Below, piece after piece: positions 58,988 through 64,000 of a stretch of 64,000 nt of DNA. The notes beneath the pieces were generated by a model, which saw only the letters and a list, made by a program, of their open reading frames with translations, was not told where the DNA came from and made no database searches. Source of the DNA: Dokdonella fugitiva (GTDB lineage: Bacteria; Pseudomonadota; Gammaproteobacteria; Xanthomonadales; Rhodanobacteraceae); assembly GCF_004342425.1 (NCBI RefSeq), contig NZ_SLWQ01000010.1, positions 111,898 to 175,897 on the forward strand, read 5' to 3'. Both the position numbers and the translations under genes were made by a program. How positions within the stretch are numbered: the first letter of the stretch is position 1; the number at the start of each line of letters is the position of its first letter.

Positions 58988-60769
58988 CTACGGCGACGCC
59001 TCGAAACCGTCGGCGAAGATGCGATCGTTGCCGCCGATCGTGATCGCCGCCGTCGCCGTGACGAGGGCGAGCGGCATGTCGCCGGTGCCGATCGCGCCGT
59101 TCTCGTCGACGTCGAGATAGAGCGACAGCAGGACGTCGTAGGCGCCCGCCGGCGTCGCGGCGGGAATGTGGAACGCGCGTGCGACCGCCGTGTCGCCCGG
59201 CGGCAGGCTCGACGGCGCATCACCCGCCGGATCGTCGATGTAGGCGCCGCCGCTGCGATGCAGGCTCGCGCCGACCAGCAGGTGGGCATGCGCCGCGCCC
59301 GCCGCGTTGTGCGCCGTCGCCGACAGCTGCACGGTCGCTCCCGCCGGCGTCGTCGAGGGCACGACCGTCACCGCGGAAAGCGACAGCGGCGAGGTCATGA
59401 CCGCGGTGCGCTGGCCCGTGCCGGCGCCGTTCGCATTGGCGTTGTCGTTGTAATAGTGGTCGACGATCCACGGCCACCGCCGCGCACTCGCATCGATCGC
59501 CCAGCGCTGCGTGCCCCATTGCGACATGCCGCGGCCATGGCCGAAGCACCCGTGGCCGGTGCCGACCGCGTCGGCGAGGCAGGGCCATCCGTTCGCCGGC
59601 GAGCCCGCGAAGCCATTGCCGCAGGAGAGGTCGTTGTTGCTGCACGCGAGGCCGTCGCCCGGATCGTCCCAGCTGTTGTTCTCGGCCGAATACTCGGCGG
59701 ACGCGGCCTCGCTGCCGTTGCGCGTGAGCACGATGCCGGGCGTGCGCGCAATCGCTGCGTCCGTATTCGCCGCGGTGCCCGCATCGTTGACCTGGCAGCA
59801 CGCGCTGGAGCAGATGTCGAAGTTCGCATTGATCGGATGCGCGACGCGCCAGGCGCCGTAGCTGCGATAAGCGACGCTGCCCGCGCGCAGGCTCTGCGTG
59901 TTCCAGCTCGCGATCCACTCGCTGTCGAGCCCGCGCCGCACGTAGGTTTCGAGCGGCAGCACGCAACTGTGCGTGCAGGCGCCCGTGCAGCACGACTGCG
60001 TGCAGGCGGCATCCGCGTAACCGACGCGGATCGTCGCCGGCGGCGTGAGCGCGGGTGCAAGCGCGACGTCGATCGGCGGCACGGGCGCGCGGACGACCGG
60101 CGCCTTCGCGGCGTCGGGGGCGCCGACGCTGCCGTCGCGGCGGTCGCGCGCGCCCAGTTCCACCACGCCACGCGCGGGCGTGTCGCCGCCGAAGGCGAGC
60201 AACAGGCGTTGCACGCCGGCGATGCGCGCGAGCCCGTCGCGCTCGATGTCGGCGCGGCCGTTGGCATGCGCGTGCACGACGGTACGCCCGCCCGCCGTGC
60301 CGTCGTCATCGACCGGATCGAGCTCGAGTTCGAAGTAGCCGTCCGCATCGCTCGCCGTGTGTCGTCCTTCGACCTCGATGCGCACCCCGGCGAGTGCGTG
60401 GCCGTCGGCCGCATCACGGGCGTAGCCCTGCAGCCAGCGCGCGTGCGGCATCGCTTCGGCGCGTTGCGCGAGGCGCGCGTAGGCCGGTGGTTCTTCCAGC
60501 GGATCGAGCAGGATCGTCGTCGCCATGCCGTCGTCGGCGAGTGTGACGTCGAGTGCGCGATGCGCGTCCGCTTCGACGTGCACGCGCGCGGGCAGCGCGA
60601 TCGCATAGGCGCGCACGCGCCCGTCGGCGAGGTAGCTCGCGCCGTCGTGCTCGACGCGTGCTTGCAGCGGCGCGCCGATCACGGCGTCGCGCACGGCGAG
60701 CTCGATCGCGCCTGCGGGCATTGCGACCGCGACCGCGAGCGAGCCCACCTGCCATCGAATCGAACGCAT
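58988..60769 (-). CDS. Secreted SpoIID/LytB-domain protein with DGFE tail
   Basis: This 593-residue protein (MRSI start at 60769, after GAGGAACGATCG) has a signal peptide. A carboxypeptidase-regulatory-like domain (about 110-150: YARDAADGHALAGVRIEVEG) and a SpoIID/LytB-like domain follow (about 265-450: CVLPLETYVRRGLDSEWIAS and GHGRGMSQWGTQRW). A beta-sandwich region comes next, and the tail is NDRIFADGFEASP. SpoIID is a peptidoglycan lytic enzyme of sporulation; related domains in Gram-negatives act on cell wall. Many Cys pairs suggest a disulphide-rich extracellular protein. Confidence 0.82.
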   Translation of the reverse strand: MRSIRWQVGSLAVAVAMPAGAIELAVRDAVIGAPLQARVEHDGASYLADGRVRAYAIALPARVHVEADAHRALDVTLADDGMATTILLDPLEEPPAYARLAQRAEAMPHARWLQGYARDAADGHALAGVRIEVEGRHTASDADGYFELELDPVDDDGTAGGRTVVHAHANGRADIERDGLARIAGVQRLLLAFGGDTPARGVVELGARDRRDGSVGAPDAAKAPVVRAPVPPIDVALAPALTPPATIRVGYADAACTQSCCTGACTHSCVLPLETYVRRGLDSEWIASWNTQSLRAGSVAYRSYGAWRVAHPINANFDICSSACCQVNDAGTAANTDAAIARTPGIVLTRNGSEAASAEYSAENNSWDDPGDGLACSNNDLSCGNGFAGSPANGWPCLADAVGTGHGCFGHGRGMSQWGTQRWAIDASARRWPWIVDHYYNDNANANGAGTGQRTAVMTSPLSLSAVTVVPSTTPAGATVQLSATAHNAAGAAHAHLLVGASLHRSGGAYIDDPAGDAPSSLPPGDTAVARAFHIPAATPAGAYDVLLSLYLDVDENGAIGTGDMPLALVTATAAITIGGNDRIFADGFEASP

Positions 60770-60968
60770 CGATCGTTCCTCCCCGGGACCTCGTTCATTC
60801 AGCCGCATCGCGCAGCCGCCGGCAATCCTGCGCGGATACGCCGCGTGTACGCCTTTCGCGCGACGACGAGGATTTCGTGACGAGCGTCACATCCGCTAGG
60901 ATGGCGGCGCCATTCCGCATCGCCGCCCGAGGCGTCGCGCGCATCCATCGGACCACAGGGGGGGCACC

Positions 60969-62087
60969 ATGCATCGCACACTTTCCATCGCCGCGCTCGC
61001 CGCGAGCGCATTCGTTTCGACGCTCGCCGTCGCCGCCGATACCACCGACGGCCGCCCGGCCGGCCACCAGCCGCAGCCGGCGGCCGGGTCCGCGCCGGCG
61101 GTGCCGGCGCCGCAGGCCGCGCGCAACGACTCGGGCACGTCGCCACAGCCGAACGACCAGGTGATCCCCGACGACCTGATCGTGCAGGGTTCGCAATGCC
61201 TCGGCATCGACTGCGTCAACAATGAAGCGTTCGGTGTCGACACGCTGCGCCTCAAGGAAAACAACACGCGCATCGTGTTCTACGACACCTCGACCGGTAC
61301 GTTTCCGAATCATAAATGGCAGCTCACCGCCAACGATTCGGCGTCGGGCGGCCTCAACCGCTTCTCGATCGAGGACCTCACCACCGCCACGATTCCGTTC
61401 ACCGTGCTGCCGGCACCGAACGATTCACTGTACATCTCCAACAGCGGGCGCATCGGCCTGCGCACGAACGCGCCCGTGCTCGACGTGCACATGCTAACGA
61501 CCAACACGCCCGGCATCCGTCTCGACCAGAGCAATGGCGACGGCTTCGCCGCACAGACCTGGGACGTCGCCGCCAACGAGGCCAACTTCTTCGTGCGCGA
61601 CGTGACCGGCGGCTCGCGCCTGCCGTTCCGCATCCGCCCGGGCGCGCCGACCTCGAGCATCGACATCGCCGCGAGCGGCAACGTCGGCATCGGCACCGCC
61701 TCGCCTGCGGCCAAGCTCGACGTCGCCGGCGACATGCTCGTGCACGGTACGATCGCGCAGCTGTCGAGTCGCAGCGCGAAGGAACATTTCGAGCCGGTCG
61801 ACGGCGCCGGCGTGCTCGCCAGACTCGCCGCGTTGCCGATCAGCACGTGGAACTACATCGGCGCGGGCGACGGCGATCGTCATCTCGGCCCGGTCGCGGA
61901 GGATTTCCACGCCGCGTTCGGCCTCGGCGCAAGCGACCACTTCGTCGCGCCGACCGACGTCGCCGGCGTCGCGCTCGCCTCGGTCAAGGCGCTGCAGGAG
62001 GAAGTGCGCGAGCGCGACGAGCGCATCGACCAGCTGGAGGCGCGCCTGCGCGAACTCGAGGATCTCGTCCGCCGCGGCGCGCGCTGA
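60969..62087 (+). CDS. Secreted protein with S74-type (tail-spike chaperone) C-terminal domain
   Basis: This 372-residue protein has a signal peptide (LSIAALAASAFVSTLAVAA), a Pro/Ala-rich linker and a beta-strand-rich middle (GNVGIGTASPAAKLDVAGDM type repeats at about 125-260). The C-terminal S74 intramolecular-chaperone-like domain reads SSRSAKEHFEPVDGAGVLAR, then HLGPVAEDFHAAFGLG and VAGVALASVKALQEEV, ending in a coiled coil. Phage tail spikes use this domain for trimerisation and self-cleavage; here it is on a secreted bacterial protein. The next gene starts after 10 bp and is probably co-translated. Confidence 0.85.
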   Translation: MHRTLSIAALAASAFVSTLAVAADTTDGRPAGHQPQPAAGSAPAVPAPQAARNDSGTSPQPNDQVIPDDLIVQGSQCLGIDCVNNEAFGVDTLRLKENNTRIVFYDTSTGTFPNHKWQLTANDSASGGLNRFSIEDLTTATIPFTVLPAPNDSLYISNSGRIGLRTNAPVLDVHMLTTNTPGIRLDQSNGDGFAAQTWDVAANEANFFVRDVTGGSRLPFRIRPGAPTSSIDIAASGNVGIGTASPAAKLDVAGDMLVHGTIAQLSSRSAKEHFEPVDGAGVLARLAALPISTWNYIGAGDGDRHLGPVAEDFHAAFGLGASDHFVAPTDVAGVALASVKALQEEVRERDERIDQLEARLRELEDLVRRGAR

Positions 62088-62097
62088 GGAGGTCGCC

Positions 62098-63129
62098 ATG
62101 TCGATTCCCTCGCTCGCACGCCTCGCGTTGTGCGCGTCGGCCGCACTCGTCGCGTCGACGTCGACCGCGCGCGTGCTCACCCTCTCGCGCCAGGACGACG
62201 CGACCGCGATCGTGCGCGACGCCGCCAGCGGCGATGTCACCAGTGGCACGCTCGCCAATCCGCCGGATCGCCTGCTCGTATCGCTCGGCGCACTCGCGGC
62301 CGACGATGCGAACGATCTCGCCTACGTCGGCGTCGTGCCCGATCCATCCGGCGCGACGCCCGATGCGCCGGCGACGGTGATCGCGGTCGCCTACGGTGCC
62401 GCGCCCGCGCCGGTCGGGACGCTCGCCGCGCCCGACGGGCTCGCCTTCGCCGCGCTCGCGTTCGACCCACCTCGCTCGCGACTCGTCGGCGTGTTCGCCG
62501 ATCCCACCGGCGTGCTGCCCGGCCAGGTGTTCGTCGTCGCCACGCATGGCGGCACCTCGCTCGACCCCGCGCTGACCGCGCCGATCGACGCCGGTTGCTG
62601 CCGCTTCGCCTCGGGCATCGCCGCATGGCGCGCGGCAAGCCAGGAGCTGCTCATGGTCGGCCGCCGTGACGTCGACGGCGAGGACCAGTTGCTGCGCTTC
62701 GATTTCGCCGGCGGCACCGCGCTGCCGGCGGCCTATCCGATCGCCGGCGATCGCGTCGTTTCGCTCGCGGTCGACGCCGCGAACGGCGACGTCTACGCGG
62801 TGTTGCGCAGCGTGCTCGACTTCACCTACCTCGCACGCGTGACGTGGTCGACGCCGGGCTCGCCGGTCACGCTGTCCGCGCTCGGCAGCGCGCCGTCGAC
62901 GTGCTGCTTCGTCGGCGGTGGTCCGGGAACGATCGACGGTGCCGTCGGCGAGCGCGCGATGTTCGTGCTCGGAAAAGCTGCCGATACGCCGGCGGCGATG
63001 CAGCTCTACGCGTTCGACCTCGCGAGTGGCGTGCCCTCGGTCGTGAACCCCGCGATGGACGGCTTCGGCCTGTGGACCGACGGCGCGGTCGTCGTCGCCG
63101 ACGTGATCTTCGCCGACGGTTTCGACTGA
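62098..63129 (+). CDS. Secreted beta-propeller-like protein with DGFD tail
   Basis: This 343-residue protein (GAGGAGGTCGCC before ATG 62098) has a signal peptide (LARLALCASAALVASTSTA). Strand-rich repeats give a propeller-like reading (LLVSLGALAADDANDLAYVG, LAFAALAFDPPRSRLVGVFA, SLAVDAANGDVYAVLRSVLD). The C-terminus is VVVADVIFADGFD, almost the same tail as the SpoIID-domain protein, which argues for a shared sorting or processing signal. The function is unknown; it is probably co-expressed with the S74 protein. Confidence 0.75.
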   Translation: MSIPSLARLALCASAALVASTSTARVLTLSRQDDATAIVRDAASGDVTSGTLANPPDRLLVSLGALAADDANDLAYVGVVPDPSGATPDAPATVIAVAYGAAPAPVGTLAAPDGLAFAALAFDPPRSRLVGVFADPTGVLPGQVFVVATHGGTSLDPALTAPIDAGCCRFASGIAAWRAASQELLMVGRRDVDGEDQLLRFDFAGGTALPAAYPIAGDRVVSLAVDAANGDVYAVLRSVLDFTYLARVTWSTPGSPVTLSALGSAPSTCCFVGGGPGTIDGAVGERAMFVLGKAADTPAAMQLYAFDLASGVPSVVNPAMDGFGLWTDGAVVVADVIFADGFD

Positions 63130-63190
63130 AACGCCGTCATGCCGACGCCTCGTGCAGATCATCGCGAACACTTCAGTCCCGAGCACGTCA

Positions 63191-63450
63191 GTGTGCGCGC
63201 CACGCCTGCGAACTGAGTTCCCACCCCGCGTTGCACCGAGCGAAACGACGATGGCATACGAGTCGGTCCCCGGGACGAGCAAGCCGATAACACTTCTGGC
63301 CCGCAGCGGCCGATTGAACGTGTGGCTTCGTCCCGGCGGATTCCATCATGGCCCGAGCACCTTCTGCTCACCGCAAGGCCGAATACACGACTGCAACCGC
63401 ACCGCTTGCCAAAGCGAACTCACTCGGTCACTTGCAAGGGGAGTCCATAC
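63191..63450 (+). mobile_element. Right-end remnant of a third IS1111-type copy
   Basis: About 260 bp match the right-end region at 10.27-10.51 kb in the opposite orientation, including ACCCCGCGTTGCACCGAGCG, AAACGACGATGGCATACGAG and the outward subterminal repeat AGGGGAGTCCAT followed by AC. It abuts the attC piece ATGAATTGTTAGGC. The transposase part is missing. The stretch 63130-63190 between the preceding gene and this remnant holds nothing I can name. Confidence 0.72.
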
Positions 63451-63464
63451 ATGAATTGTTAGGC
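63451..63464 (-). other. attC 5'-core remnant of the inverted cassette
   Basis: On the minus strand this reads GCCTAACAATTCAT, the first core and arm of an attC, overlapping the TAA stop of the 63459 gene and cut exactly where attC 2 is cut (after TTCAT) by the IS remnant. Confidence 0.68.
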
Positions 63465-63845
63465 ATGCGCCCCGGAATCTGTGGGAGCAAATGCCTCTGG
63501 TGATGCAAGTAGCTTGACACGGAAAGCATGAGCCAAAGTCTCGTCGCTTGGCACAGCAGCCCAGTACAGCTGGTTTAGGCGCTCCTCAGTCTCGTCAGTC
63601 TCGTCTGGCGGCTGCTGAAAGACACGGGCTGCCTCAGGCAAGCCAAAGTAGTTGAAGCCAGCCACTGCCGAAGCGACCTCAGGCTGGCTCAAGCACTCCA
63701 GGGCGTGAACCACGCCACCATTCATTGCGAGGCCGTGCGCGAGCAGAAGTGACGCAAGAGCTTTGTCTCCGGCGGCTGGCGACGGCCCGCCAGACTCAAG
63801 GCAAGCACGGTTCCATATTTGTTCCTGCCGAGAGAGTTTCACCAC
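63459..63845 (-). CDS. Hypothetical cassette protein (DUF4375-like pattern)
   Basis: This 128-residue protein starts at GTG 63843-63845, just inside an attC core. KALASLLLAHGLAMNGGVVH then ALECLSQPEVASAVAGFNYF and GLPEAARVF read like the helical core of DUF4375/DMP19-type proteins (NGG followed by GL/IGxxxAA). Assignment is by pattern only. Stop and start both touch attC cores, the tightest cassette layout in the window. It is oriented opposite to the 8.5-13.3 kb cassettes. Confidence 0.65.
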   Translation of the reverse strand: MVKLSRQEQIWNRACLESGGPSPAAGDKALASLLLAHGLAMNGGVVHALECLSQPEVASAVAGFNYFGLPEAARVFQQPPDETDETEERLNQLYWAAVPSDETLAHAFRVKLLASPEAFAPTDSGAHA

Positions 63846-63847
63846 AT

Positions 63848-63921
63848 GCCTAACGGTTGAGTTGAGCGGCGCGCGCGCCGACGTGTGAGCTTGGCACTTT
63901 ATCCATCACGCGTCCGCTCGA
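63848..63921 (-). other. attC recombination site upstream of the inverted cassette (3' part)
   Basis: On the minus strand a perfect core GTTAGGC (63848-63854) is preceded by an arm with GCGGCGCGCGCGCCG and GAGCTTGGCAC. The proximal part is longer and less regular than the sites at 8.5-13.3 kb. Its far end abuts an IS left end. Confidence 0.55.
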
Positions 63922-64000
63922 ATGATCGAATGGACTCCCCTCGTGTCGCCACACGGCTTCGATGAGCCAGACTGAAAGGTTTAGCCTTCAGGACACGGGA
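63922..64000 (-). mobile_element. Left end of a fourth IS1111-type copy (runs off window)
   Basis: On the minus strand it reads CTGGCTCATCGAAGCCGTGT, GGCGACACGAGGGGAGTCCA and TTCGATCAT outward, closely matching the left ends at 11.12-11.17 and 12.39-12.44 kb. The transposase of this copy would lie beyond the window edge, so it may be intact. Confidence 0.75.

Noticed and set aside
1..64000. CRISPR arrays, rRNA and tRNA genes
   Set aside because: I found no evenly spaced near-identical direct repeats with unique spacers, and no cloverleaf with a T-loop GGTTCRA-type box or rRNA core sequence. The attC sites are spaced by whole genes and are imperfect palindromes.

Overview
The window is about 70% G+C. 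Gene content points to a gammaproteobacterium of the Xanthomonadales/Lysobacterales, probably a Rhodanobacteraceae-like (Dokdonella-type) soil or water bacterium. Supporting signs are the yggS-proC-yggT block divergent from pilT, aroK-aroB, exosortase H, xanthomonad-style short dispersed repeats, xanthomonad-type attC sites, and secreted proteins ending in an IFADGFE/D tail. The taxon is an inference; no rRNA or tRNA gene was found.

Layout. 0-7.6 kb: a LysR regulator (cut by the window edge) divergent from an RND efflux operon with an embedded SnoaL-like gene. 7.6-8.5 kb: non-coding, with a degenerate 21-bp tandem repeat. 8.5-13.3 kb: lower-GC accessory DNA that I read as an integrase-less integron cassette array (CALIN). 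It holds five attC-type sites between small foreign genes (two HEPN-like, OsmC-like, a membrane protein, a frameshifted DUF4926-like gene, DUF2199), and two decayed IS110/IS1111-type elements sit inside attC sites. A further cassette in the opposite orientation, flanked by pieces of the same IS, lies at 63.4-64.0 kb. 13.4-18.4 kb: small accessory genes, a frameshifted DUF4279-like gene, a CPBP protease/LysR divergent pair bracketed by a partial duplication, then VOC, DUF2277 and GFA genes.

18.5-25.1 kb (minus strand): a compact signalling operon of a secreted protein, an FHA-GAF protein, a Ser/Thr kinase with a long TPR region, a histidine kinase and a NarL-type regulator. 25.7-27.8 kb: a second histidine kinase/NarL pair. 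27.8-37.6 kb: RNase T2, SET-domain protein, hemE, WGR protein, TonB receptor, Sel1-like protein, aroB-aroK and exosortase H. 37.6-43.5 kb: dodecin, then a tightly coupled operon of an OmpR regulator, a coiled-coil protein, a membrane protein with an OmpA-like end, a Rab-like small GTPase, a hybrid histidine kinase and a YbjQ protein. This is the best candidate for an undescribed system.

43.5-53.9 kb: housekeeping and stress genes (GNAT, pdxH, a kinase, proC, yggS, pilT, a sorbosone-dehydrogenase-like protein, BON and small membrane proteins, an orphan ParA). 54.1-57.3 kb: a zinc-uptake cluster behind a palindromic Zur-type operator, with outer-membrane barrel, binding protein and permease but no ATPase. 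57.4-63.1 kb: secreted proteins (S10 carboxypeptidase, SpoIID-domain protein, S74-type protein, a DGFD-tail protein).
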